64,000 nt of DNA from Monocercomonoides exilis (taxonomy: Eukaryota > Preaxostyla > Oxymonadida > Polymastigidae). The notes under the pieces are model-generated. The model ran no database searches. It was not told where the DNA came from and saw only the letters and a program-made list of their open reading frames with translations. The stretch lies in NCBI GenBank assembly GCA_001643675.2, contig LSRY02000041.1, positions 126,501 through 190,500 of the forward strand. Direction: 5' to 3'. The position numbers and the translations under genes are program-made. The number at the start of each line of letters is the position of its first letter. The first letter of the stretch is position 1. Below are positions 45,301 through 55,167 of this stretch, piece by piece.

Positions 45301-48300
45301 GCAGAAGAGTGAAGGAGGAGCAAGTGCAAATGTGACTGTGCAGAATGCGAGGCGTTTGGAGTCAACTGCTGCAACATTGGCGAGTAAGAGGAAGTTTGGA
45401 AACAAAGAGAAAGAGAAGGAGAAGGAGAAGGAGAAGGAGAGAGAAAAGGAAAAGGAGAAAGAGAAAGAGAAGGGAAGAATAATTTCTGTGTTTGATGAGC
45501 TTCCTCCAGATGAATTGGAGTATAGCAGGCAAAGAGGAGGGAAACGGAGAGGGCAAGCGAGTGTGAGAGGGAAAGGAAAAGCGAAAGGAAAAGCAATTCA
45601 ATCCAAAACAAGCCCGACAATAGGTTCAGATGCTGTTTTGAGTGAGCTGCTTTCGAGAGAGCTGGAGCTGCTGGGTGTGGCAGATGACAGCATCACATTT
45701 GACTCATCTGAATCTGACACGAGTGAGATGAGTGGAAGAAGCAGAAGTGACATTGAGGGGAATGAAGACGACGAGGAAGAGGAGGAGGAAGAGGAGGAGG
45801 AGAAAGAAGAGGATGACGAGGATGAAGAAGAGGAGGAAGAAGAAGAAGATGTGGAGTTGGACAGGATTCTCAGCGCAAAAATATCTTTGACAAGCACACG
45901 AGCCATCAGGCAGACACCGAAAAAGAACAGATCCATTTTTGAATATGACTCCTCATCCGCATTCAACTCTGCAAAAATGAGAGAAAACAGCTCAGTCGAA
46001 ACAACATTCAAAGCAGCTGAGATGAAAGAGAGGCAGAAGAAGGAAGCAGTCACGAAGCTGAAGGAGAACACACTGAAGCTGACACATGGAAGGATCATTC
46101 CGACAATCAAGCCAGCTGACCTTCTGCTTCCGACTAATCTTGTTCAGGAAGAAGAAAGAAAGGAAAAGACGCCAAAAAGAAAGATGTGGCCGAGAGGGAA
46201 AGGGAAGAACGTGTATTATTTGAAGCGGAATGAAGAGAGGAGAGAGAGAATGAACGGAGCAGGTGCAGCAGACTCAGAAGAAGCAGAGGAAGATAGCGAA
46301 AATGATGATAGTGATGATGATAACAGTGATGTTAGTGATGAAGAAGATAGTTTGGATATAACTCGTTCTGTTGACACGTCAAATGCCGATGAAACAGACA
46401 AGACGACAGAAAGAGAAGAAGACTCATACACACGCCCTGCCTTGCGCTTCCCTCACAAACAGCCAAAGACGCTTTCATCGACATCCCAAAAGAGCATCCA
46501 GAAGAAGTCACGTGTTACTTTCTCGCCCACTCCAACCATCGCCAGCGGAGAACTCAGTCCGACTCCTCTTCGCCTTTCGTCTCCCTCAGCCACGCCCACA
46601 AAGGAAAACAATGCGAAAGAAGAAGATGAGAATGCAATTGGCTCAGACGGAGGCAGAGAAGCGCTGCAGAGCCCGCGCAGAAGACACAGCAATCACAGTT
46701 TGGCGGCTGTTTCTGTGTCACGGAGACATCTTGTCTTGTCTGCCATCAGAGCAGCACTCGGCAGAGCAACACAGACACACCTCAGAGCAGCTGCAGCGAA
46801 TGGGTTTGTGACTGTGTCTTCTTCCTCCTCCTCCTCAGCTGGTCTGTCTAACCAGACAGGTTATGCAAATATCAATACCAATGGAAGTGATGGTAGAGGA
46901 GTGGATGACTTTGGGAATGCCACTCTGTTTGGGAGGAAGGGCAGACAGAAGACAGGGCTGGAGACGCTGTTTGTGCGGTCGATGCAGCAGATAGGGCAGA
47001 AAGAAGGCGCTGCTTTGCTCCACTCTCTCGGAAAGGCGCTGTCCCATCTTTTCAACCAGCTTGGGTCGCCTCAGCTTCCAAAGCCCACAACCATTCCTTC
47101 ATCGCATGCAGGGGCAACAGGAGGAATATTGGCGAATGATGCAAACTCGTTTCTGAGTCTGCTGTGTGGCACGAGGCTGTTCAGCTTGGGAGGAGAAGAT
47201 GCAGTGAGAGATGCACAACTGGTGGAGAACATGAGAAAGGAGATGAATGTGTGGAGAGGAGAAGGAAGGGCAGCTGTGGAAGGAGGGGACGCTGCAAATG
47301 GCACGGCGGAGCTGTTCTGCGAAGAAAGGGGAATCTACAGCACTGTGCCTGATGTGCAGAATAAGATCAATAGGAAGAATGATGGCAATAACTTCTCTTT
47401 GGTTGCAATGGAAAGAGAGTCATGTGCAATCAATGCGAATATTCTGCTTGACCCACTTTTGTTTGCTTCGTCTGTCTTTTTCGAAGACCAACAACTTCTG
47501 CTGTCTGCCTCAGAAAATACAATTTTAGTTCCTCCCCAAAGAACAGCATGTGTCCCATCCATCGGAGAAACTCTGCTTGAACTGACAAATCCATCTTTTC
47601 AGTTTGCTCCGCTGCGCATTGAACATCCACAGAAAGGAGAGCTGCATTCGATTCTGCCTTCTTCTCTCAAGTTTTCGTGGGCGCCTCTTGTCAACGTGTG
47701 CCCTCTCCCTCTTTCTCATCCACTCACTCCAATCATCCGCACTCTGCCTTCTCAATTGCTTTTAGCTCCTTTCTCTTCATCTGCTGTGTTCTCCATCCCT
47801 TCTTTATTCTCTTCTTCTTCTTCTTCTTCTTCTTCTTCTTCTTCTATTTCTATTTCTCCGTCCTCTACTATTTCTCCGTCCATGTCATCCTCCAGCACAA
47901 CACCTGCCATCATCTCATTCTCCACGCAGCCACTCAGCCCATCTGCTGCCTCGTCCAATCGCCTGCTGCTTCGTCTGCTGGCCACACGCACTGCACTCAA
48001 CGCTGTTGTCACTGCTGCTCGCCGGCTGATGGTGAAGAAAGACTTGTTCCACGAAATATCAGCCATTCTCGAGACACATCCTGCCCAGACGCCTTCCTCT
48101 TCTCCTTCGATGTCTATTTCTGCCTCTCTCATCCAGCGATTGAAAGCTGTTGGAGCAGCATCCACACAACAAGCAACATCTTCTGCTTCTTCTTCTTCTT
48201 CTGTTCAGCAAACATCTGACTCTCAGTCAACTTCATTGGCATCAAATATAACAGCAAATGCACAGGACATGAGTGGATCTTCAAGCACTGCTGCTGATGG

Positions 48301-49333
48301 AGTGAATATGACACCTGCTGGCAATTCAATGAACACAACAGGAACAGCAAGTGGAAGCGGTGGAGGAGGAGGAGGACTTCCCTATCAGATGAAGATTGGC
48401 CAGTTCTCAGCCATTCTTCCCCATCAGCTGCAGACAAGCCTCGCCTCCTCTCAAATGCCTCTCTCTTCTCTCTCTTCTCTCTCTCCTTCTGCTTCTCCTT
48501 CTCCCTCTGCTTCTCCCTCTGCCTCCCCCACCCCTTCTCTTTCACCTGCCTCTCGTCTCCCTCCGAGCATCCTCACAGCAGCCAATCTGCCGAGCCCTCT
48601 ACTGTCGATGGGTGTATCAGGAAACAACACGAATTCTGCCAGAAACACAACACAGACACAGACAATGGGGCAAGGCGGGATGATGGGGATCAAAATGGGA
48701 ATGGGAACAGGAATGAATGTGGGGATGCAGATGGGGATGAGCCTGCCGATGGGCATGGGAGGAATGGGAATGGGAGGGATGGGGATGAATATGGGAATGA
48801 ATCTTCCTTTGGCAATGGGTGCTCCTCCTCTCTTCTCTCCTCTGAATGCTCCGATGCAGTCAGCACCCTTCCAGTCGCTCCATTCGCTTGCTCATCATCC
48901 GTCGGGTGCTCTTTCGCCGTTTTCGTTCTCTTCTCATTCGCCTTCTGCCTCTCCTCCACTCACACGCATTCCTTCTCAACAGAGTCAGCTGTCTTCGGCT
49001 GTGATGTATCCTTCCTCTCAGAATAGCTCTTCTTCTTCTTCTTCACCTTCGCCTTCTCCTTCGATTGCTTCCTCTTCTTCTTCTTCCTCGCCTGTATCTT
49101 CTTACTCTTCTGTTGTCAATCCATCTTCTTCCTCTTCATCAGCATCTCCTCAGTCATATTCAGCTGCTTCTTCTCTCTCAAGTAATGCACAGAATTCTTT
49201 CTCTCAAAATGTTCCTGCTTTTTCTCATCAACAAGTGGGGTCGCCTGGTGTACTATTGGCTGCTCAGTATTCTGGCGTATCTCTCGTTCCTGTACCTCTA
49301 TCTGGATCAACAACTCAAAACCAGCAGAAATGA
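36390..49333 (+). CDS. Giant retinoblastoma-like (pocket) protein
   Basis: Exons 36,390-36,411, 36,497-38,524 and 38,712-49,333 (introns 85 and 187 nt, phases agree) give 4,223 residues. Pocket proteins bind E2F/DP and repress S-phase genes. Residues about 385-590 resemble the Rb A box, ending in FLRCLSLLSAQLLFAVCDAP and FFGVSAMDWLFSSDFVLSLL, the counterpart of the RB 'SLLACALE...FPWILEVL...FDFYKVIE' stretch. The B box starts near residue 1650: VDFVVLKVTRLFSSRAFVLA, then ASLGLSGAELTAIWRLFVLC and NQSLHTLFVGCVYVVAAIFA, matching 'KVYRLAYLRL...IWTLFQ...RHLDQIMMCSMYGICK'. It continues with LTLSQIISTYC and RFVAHYINTLFIPELHREL, counterparts of the RB 'FKIIVTAYK' and 'IIVFYNSVF'. Poly-Ser, Lys/Glu and acidic sequence fills the rest. 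An AT-hook-like core (PRGRPPKMRRKK) lies near 2860, and the C-terminus is Gly/Met-rich. RB1 is about 930 residues. Family call from remote similarity. Confidence 0.65.
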
Positions 49334-49348
49334 TTGATTTTTGTGAAA

Positions 49349-49354
49349 AATAAA
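49349..49354 (+). terminator. Polyadenylation signal of the pocket-protein gene
   Basis: AATAAA lies 16 bases after the stop codon of the pocket-protein gene and about 200 bases before the tubulin start. The position suits a short 3' UTR. Short AATAAA strings are common in AT-rich DNA, so this is suggestive only. Confidence 0.4.
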
Positions 49355-49558
49355 TTTTTTAAATTTTTGTTTTTATTTTTCATATTTTTAAGTTTCTTTT
49401 AAATATAGCATACAGGGTAATCTGAATTATTAGTTGAAAAATGAAAATCATTATTATTAAAAAAAAGCCAATTTTTCCATAATATCAAAAAAATGGAAAG
49501 ATCAAAGGAGTGGCGACAAAAGGAATTTCAGAATTGTTAAAACAGTTTAAAATTAAAC

Positions 49559-51028
49559 ATGCGTGAAATCGTTCATATCCAAGCCGGTCAGTGCGGGTTT
49601 GTAGATTGAGATTTATGTTTTGTATTCATAATTATTTGCTTCATCTTTAAAAAACATACAATTAATTCTAAATATGCGTTTTAAAATTTGAAATTTTTAA
49701 ATGCTAAAAATTCAAATTCCAGAAACCAAATTGGTGCCAAATTCTGGGAAGTTATCTCCGATGAGCACGGAATTGACCCAACAGGAGCATATCACGGAGA
49801 ATCTGAATTGCAACTCGAAAGAATCAATGTTTACTATAACGAGGCAACAGGTGGAAAATATGTTCCACGTGCAGTCCTTGTCGACTTGGAACCAGGAACC
49901 ATGGATTCCGTTCGTGCTGGACCATTCGGACAATTGTTCCGCCCTGACAACTTTGTCTTCGGACAGACAGGAGCAGGTAACAACTGGGCAAAGGGACACT
50001 ACACAGAGGGAGCTGAATTGATCGACTCCGTTTTGGATGTTGTCCGTAAGGAAGCTGAGGGTTGCGATTGCCTCCAGGGATTCCAATTGTGCCACTCTCT
50101 CGGTGGAGGAACTGGATCTGGAATGGGAACTCTTCTGATCTCCAAGATTCGTGAAGAATATCCCGATCGTATGATGTGCACATTCTCAGTTGTGCCATCA
50201 CCAAAAGTGTCAGATACCGTTGTTGAACCATACAATTGCACATTGTCAACATCTCTGCTTCTTGAAAACACTGATGAGACCTTCTGCATTGACAATGAAG
50301 CACTTTATGATATTTGCTTCCGTACCTTGAAATTGACAACACCAACATATGGTGATTTGAACCATCTTGTGTCTGTTGTTATGTCAGGAATCACATGCTG
50401 CCTCCGCTTCCCGGGTCAGTTGAACTCTGATCTTCGTAAGTTGGCTGTCAACTTGGTTCCATTCCCAAGACTTCACTTCTTCATGGTTGGATTTGCTCCT
50501 TTGACTTCCAGAGGATCACAGCAATACCGCGCCTTGTCGGTTCCAGAGCTGACACAGCAAATGTTTGATGCAAAGAACATGATGGCTGCTTCAGATCCCC
50601 GTCACGGCCGCTACTTGACTGCCTCAGCTTTGTTCAGAGGAAGAATGTCAACCAAAGAAGTTGATGAACAAATGCTCAATGTTCAAAACAAGAACTCATC
50701 ATACTTCATTGAATGGATCCCCAACAACATCAAGTCATCTGTGTGCGATATCCCACCAAAGGGATTGAAAATGGCTGTCTCATTCATTGGAAACTCAACA
50801 GCCATCCAGGAATTGTGGAAACGTGTTGCTGAACAATTCACAGCTATGTTCAGAAGAAAGGCCTTCCTCCACTGGTACACGGGAGAAGGTATGGACGAAA
50901 TGGAATTCACAGAAGCTGAATCCAACATGAGCGATCTTGTGTCTGAATACCAACAATACCAGGATGCTACAGCTGATGATGAAGAAGAAGGTGAAGGAGA
51001 GATGGAAGGAGAAGGTGAAGCAATGTAA
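49559..51028 (+). CDS. TUBB: Beta-tubulin
   Basis: Two exons, 49,559-49,596 and 49,723-51,028, separated by a 126-nt GT-AG intron that splits codon 13. The product has 447 residues, the usual length. The N-terminus [20 protein letters not shown] carries the MREI tetrapeptide used for co-translational autoregulation of beta-tubulin mRNA. The GTP-binding loop [12 protein letters not shown] (near residue 140), the highly conserved [20 protein letters not shown] block and an acidic Glu/Gly-rich C-terminal tail ending EAM are all present. The tail is the site of polyglutamylation and polyglycylation in flagellates. Third-position C/T and codon bias are stronger than in neighbours, as expected of a highly expressed gene. 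The very short first exon is typical of genes in this window. Confidence 0.97.
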
Positions 51029-51097
51029 ATCATTTTAGTAATTTTTTGTTAAGTTTTTCGTTGGATAGTCAAAAGACTGATTTTATTCTTTTTTGAA

Positions 51098-51103
51098 AAT
51101 AAA
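51098..51103 (+). terminator. Polyadenylation signal of beta-tubulin
   Basis: AATAAA (GAAAATAAAATGG) lies 70 bases after the tubulin stop codon, ahead of a T-rich stretch. Position is plausible; not proven. Confidence 0.4.
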
Positions 51104-51449
51104 ATGGAATTTTTTTTATTTAAAAATTCAAAAAATAATTAAAGAATGGTGATTCAAAAATAGTGTAGTTGAGGGTGATTTTTGATTTGGAGCTTTGTTG
51201 TTGAAATTTTGAGAATAAAACCCTTTCTTTTTCAAACTTTTTCTGTTTTTATGTTATAATAAGAAGAACAGTGAAATGTAATTAATAATTAAAACATGAA
51301 AATGATTTTTTAAAATGAAAGCTATAGCAAAATTTAGAAATTTTTGTTTTTGGTGCAATTTGTGAATTACCATAAGTATTTTAAGAATTATTTATTTACA
51401 CATTTTTATTTTTTGTGATTTGAAGGTTATTTATATTAATTGGATATCG

Positions 51450-52655
51450 ATGATATCGAAAGGAATTTGCGAAAATATGTGTCCTGAAAGTCAAATCACT
51501 TTGAGGTTATCTTGTAAAGACGTTGATATTCTTGAATGTTCAATGTCAGATGTGAGTAAAGTTTTAGAACCTAATCCAACGATATTCGTTAAAAAATATG
51601 AACGATCTACTCCAGGCAAAGTGGTGAATGCATCAGATCTTCGAACTGTGAGAGCATTAAACAAAACAATTGATCATCTTCTTCGTGTTGTTGTTTTTGA
51701 AACAAGTTGCTCGTTGTCCCACAGATGCTCCTTTGCTTTTGATCGCATTAGAAGCGTGCGTACTGATATGATTATTCAGCAATTTAATAATGAAGAAAGC
51801 TGTATCATTTTAGAAAAATGTGTAATTTTTATGATCGTTGCATTTTATTTGTTAAAGCATGAAGAGTCATTTGTGAAACAACAATACATTGATCAGTTAA
51901 GCTCTGGCCTTCTGGAACTTTCAGAATTATATTCTTCCATTCGATTGAAAAAAGAAAAGGAATTTATACCCACAAGAGAATCAATGTTCAAATGTTATCT
52001 CCTTCTATTCAATCTGATTGTACCAATTGTTAATCTCACTACATTTTTAAAAGCACTTCCCATTCGACTATTTGTGAGCAAAGATATTCAATTTGCAGTT
52101 CGATTGAACCATCTTTTAAACACTCATCAGTATTACAAATTCTTGAAAGAATGCTATTCAGAAAGAGATCCTATTGCTAGATGTTTACTATCTTTCGTCG
52201 TTGACGATGTTCGACTGCTTCTTTTTAAGCATTTAACCATTCAAAGATTTCCATTGGATATATTCATCCCCACATCAGAAATATTTAGATTACTCGGATT
52301 TCGGCAGGAATTATCGCAATCAGCGTTGAGTGTACTATCAGTTGGACAATTTCTGAATGCTGAAATAGGACATCATTCCGGAAATGAATCAACTTGCAAG
52401 AAGATAGATGATGCTTTAACGTTTCTTGGGGAACGTGATGGAGAAGGGAAAATGTTTTGCTTTATTTGTTCAAAAGCTGAAAACGAAAAGAGAGATCAAA
52501 AAGATAGCAAAAAAGTTGAAATTGATGTAAGTGGAAAATCAACAGAAAAGCAGAAAGAAATCTGCAGTGCTTATTATCAATGTGCTGATTGGTGGCTGGA
52601 TGATATTAGTGCATCGGTTGAATCATTGGATCGCATGCTCTTACAGACGAAATGA
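51450..52655 (+). CDS. SAC3: SAC3/GANP family protein (mRNA export, TREX-2-type)
   Basis: One exon of 401 residues from the ATG at 51,450. The frame is open 30 bases further upstream without another ATG, so an upstream exon cannot be excluded. The N-terminus KGICENMCPESQITLR is the family signature (G-T/I-C-x-x-M-C-P-E). It is followed by FVKKYERSTPGKV, DLRTVRALNKTIDHLL, AFDRIRSVRTDMIIQQF and CYLLLFNLIVP, the conserved order of the SAC3/GANP domain. SAC3 is the scaffold of TREX-2, which links transcription to export at the nuclear pore; SAC3D1-type members act at the centrosome. The protein consists almost only of the SAC3 domain and a short charged C-terminal part with two Cys (FCFICSKAE), so a SAC3D1-like member is as likely as full-length SAC3. 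Confidence 0.85.
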   Translation: MISKGICENMCPESQITLRLSCKDVDILECSMSDVSKVLEPNPTIFVKKYERSTPGKVVNASDLRTVRALNKTIDHLLRVVVFETSCSLSHRCSFAFDRIRSVRTDMIIQQFNNEESCIILEKCVIFMIVAFYLLKHEESFVKQQYIDQLSSGLLELSELYSSIRLKKEKEFIPTRESMFKCYLLLFNLIVPIVNLTTFLKALPIRLFVSKDIQFAVRLNHLLNTHQYYKFLKECYSERDPIARCLLSFVVDDVRLLLFKHLTIQRFPLDIFIPTSEIFRLLGFRQELSQSALSVLSVGQFLNAEIGHHSGNESTCKKIDDALTFLGERDGEGKMFCFICSKAENEKRDQKDSKKVEIDVSGKSTEKQKEICSAYYQCADWWLDDISASVESLDRMLLQTK

Positions 52656-53243
52656 TAATGTTATTGTTTGTGTTCAGCTTTGAAATTTGGTATACCAAAA
52701 CTGTTTGATTTCGTATCTCTACAACTTTTGCAAGAGGAACACTGTGTTTTCGGATTGAAAGAATGATGAAATCTTTCTGAGATAATTCATGTAATTTTCG
52801 CATAAATGTCGCATTTTTAGCAAATAAATTGATATTGCTGCATTGCAAAGTGATGCAAAAGTGTAATTTTATAGTTTTATTTTTCAGTGTAAATTTAGAG
52901 AAAGAAATTTTCTGAATGAACTGATCGTTTTCAATTTTTTATTTTTGTTATTCGCGAAATTTTCAGTAAAAGTTTTAATGTTATGAATTGAATTTTTTTT
53001 TTTTTTTCAATTTTTTTTTAACCTTTATTTTCCCAAAAACTGAAATAAACTCATCATTAACATTTCTTTAGTGTTTTATCCAAAAAAAGGAATATTCATA
53101 AGAATTATTAGCAAATATTTATCGAATTAAGTGTATAATAATTTCAATCATAATTCTTTTTTAAATATAAATTACAAGAAATTTCAAATCGGCAAAATCT
53201 TTTGTTGATGAATAAAGATGAAAGTATCTCTCTCTCTCTCTCT

Positions 53244-53274
<31 letters not shown>

Positions 53275-53572
53275 GCATTTTGCTGACTATTAGTCTGGAA
53301 AAATAGAGCGAATTTTCTTGTTCATAAAAAAATAAATGATTTGCTTCAAACTGACTCTGCAATTTCATCAAAAAAAAGTTTGACGTTTTTATACAAAAAT
53401 TGTGAAAAATTTTTATTTTTGAGAAAAAAAAAAAGAAAATATTGAATGGAACAAAATTCATTAAACAAAAAATATGATCCAAAATTTTGAATTTCAAGGA
53501 TTTCAAATTGAATCAAATAAGTGGGAAAACGCATTATTTTGACTTGAATAAATGTTCATTTGAACTTTGTTT
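52656..53572. other. AT-rich spacer with (CT)n and poly-T tract
   Basis: No gene is supported. A CT dinucleotide run (53,227-53,248) followed by about 26 T residues (to 53,274) is the notable microsatellite. A second T run lies at 52,995-53,008. Open frames over these tracts are artefacts. Confidence 0.6.
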
Positions 53573-53620
53573 ATGTTATTGTTTTTGAAATCATATATTT
53601 GTTTGGGATGGAAAAGATTT
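53573..53620 (+). repeat. Partial MITE family A end
   Basis: GTTATTGTTTTTGAAATCAT followed by ATATTTGTTTGG closely matches the left end of the element at 10,617 over about 33 bases. No matching right end was found within 400 bases, so this is a truncated or diverged copy. Confidence 0.45.
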
Positions 53621-53702
53621 TCATATTGAAGTTAATGAAATGAGAATTTTCAGAAACATGTGTCTATATTTAAAAAAAAAGTTCCATTTGTTTAAATTTT
53701 AG

Positions 53703-53812
53703 ATGAAAATGAAAACGGAATATTGTTATCAATTTTTCATTCCAACTCATCGAGTTTCACCAACGTGGAAACAAATTCTTGATAATGTTTGTATATTATT
53801 GCTGGAAAAAAG
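53703..53812 (+). CDS. Possible isolated first exon, or gene fragment
   Basis: An ATG directly after a TTTTAG acceptor-like string opens 36 codons reading MKMKTEYCYQFFIPTHRVSP, then TWKQILDNVCILLLEKR. They end at a strong GGTGAG donor. The composition is coding-like and stands out from its surroundings. I could not find a partner exon: a MITE begins 93 bases downstream, and joining to the Pumilio-like gene fails in frame. It is most likely a remnant of a gene broken by the insertions, but a real exon of an unseen gene is possible. Confidence 0.25.
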
Positions 53813-53904
53813 GTGAGTTGGTAAGAAAATTTTATGACTATATTCAGTTTTCATTTTCATCTGAAATTTAAACTAATGGAACTTTTCAAAAAATATTGGA
53901 TGTT

Positions 53905-53952
53905 GGTGATTATTTTTGAAATCTAACCTTTTTCGAGGAGGGGTTTTCTTTT

Positions 53953-54018
<66 letters not shown>

Positions 54019-54202
54019 GCTTAATGGTTCTTTTTCGAATGTCCAACAATTCATTATTGTAAAAAAAGCGGATGTTGGAGATAAAAATGGAATACAATTG
54101 ATTATTTCTTGCATTTTTTTTTCGGAATTCAATCAAAACATTCCAAACAAATTCGAAAACAGAAAAATTTCGTATTAATAAATGATTTCAAAAACAATCA
54201 CC
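53905..54202. mobile_element. MITE, family A copy 2, containing a 56-nt T run
   Basis: The left end GGTGATTATTTTTGAAATCT and the right end, the complement of GGTGATTGTTTTTGAAATCA, are inverted repeats. TGTT flanks both sides (53,901-53,904 and 54,203-54,206). The element is 298 bp; an uninterrupted T run at 53,958-54,013 accounts for its greater length compared with its 256-257-bp relatives. Non-coding. Confidence 0.7.
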
Positions 54203-54278
54203 TGTTAAAATAAAAAATTTGATTTTATTTTGAGTGAAGTGTGAGAGCATTAAATATCTCTTGATTTTTGAAACAAAT

Positions 54279-54534
54279 GGGTGATTATTTAAGAAATCAC
54301 ATATTTTCATTCAAAATTTTCGGAATGAATATTTCACTTGAATATCAAAAAAAAAGATTATTGAAAAATGAAAAGGCTTGCAAAAGACATCTTCTCATTA
54401 TTTGATCAGAATCATTCGTTTTGAAAACAATTGAAAGAAAAATTAAACTTTTAAACAAAATCAAAATTCAATAATAAACAACCTTTGAAAAATAAACACA
54501 CGGAAAAAATTCATGATTTCAAAAATAATTTCCC
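54279..54534. mobile_element. MITE, family A copy 3
   Basis: The left end GGGTGATTATTTAAGAAATC pairs with a right end that is the complement of GGGAAATTATTTTTGAAATC. AAAT flanks both sides (54,275-54,278 and 54,535-54,538). The element is 256 bp, AT-rich and non-coding. It lies only 76 bases from copy 2, so the family clusters here. Confidence 0.65.
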
Positions 54535-54538
54535 AAAT

Positions 54539-55167
54539 AGAAGAGCAAAACTCCATGGTTTGAATCCAGTTCAAACAAACATTAATTCAATTAATTGATT
54601 GTTTGCTTATAAAGATAAATTATTTTTTTAACTTTTATGCTCTTTGCTGTCTTTTTATTTTATGAAAATATTTAATTTTTGTTATTATTATAATAATCAT
54701 TCATTTTTTCAAGATTCATGCGTTTTGAAATTCCAATTGACTCCACAGAAGTTGAAAACTGAAAATAATTTCTTGTAAGAAAAAAAATATTAACAAATTT
54801 ATTCTTTATTTCAAAAGAATAAAACATCTCATTTTTTTTGATTGTCGGATTATTTGTTGTGATTGATTCGCATCTTTATTTATTTTTTTCAGTCAAAAAC
54901 ACTAACTTGACATTGAACTATCAAAACTGAAAATCATCATTAAAAACAACACCTTGCTGAAAGCTAAAAATCAAATAATCGTTTATTCGAACTTCAAAAA
55001 ATTTATTATGGTTTTACAAAAATTATTCACTTTCAAAAATATCTTCACGTATTTTGAAAAATTCTAAAAAATTCTTCAATTGTTCAGAAATTCTCATTTC
55101 AAAGTTGTTATATTTGCGTAATTAACAAAAAACGCTTTTTTGGATTGTCTGGTGAAAATTTTCAGAA
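54539..55167. other. AT-rich spacer
   Basis: No gene or repeat is recognised. It should contain the promoter of the Pumilio-like gene. A TTTTCAG immediately before the next ATG looks like a splice acceptor, so a 5' untranslated exon could lie in this stretch. Confidence 0.5.

Noticed and set aside
38871-48756. Many long open frames on the other frames and the opposite strand of the pocket-protein gene (Leu-, Glu-, Lys- or Ser-rich)
   Set aside because: They mirror TCN serine tracts and GAA/GAG charged tracts of the plus-strand gene and show no motif of their own.
28314-49333. One single gene spanning the armadillo-like and pocket-protein regions
   Set aside because: The armadillo-like frame ends at a stop with a nearby polyadenylation-type signal; 1.7 kb of AT-rich sequence follows, and the pocket-protein gene has its own ATG exon (36,390-36,411) that joins in phase to the conserved exon.
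49559-51028. Non-standard genetic code (TAA/TAG as glutamine, as in some oxymonads and ciliates)
   Set aside because: Tubulin, SAC3, CEP76 and the pocket protein read through with no internal TAA/TAG and stop at TAA or TGA at the expected lengths; glutamines are CAA/CAG.
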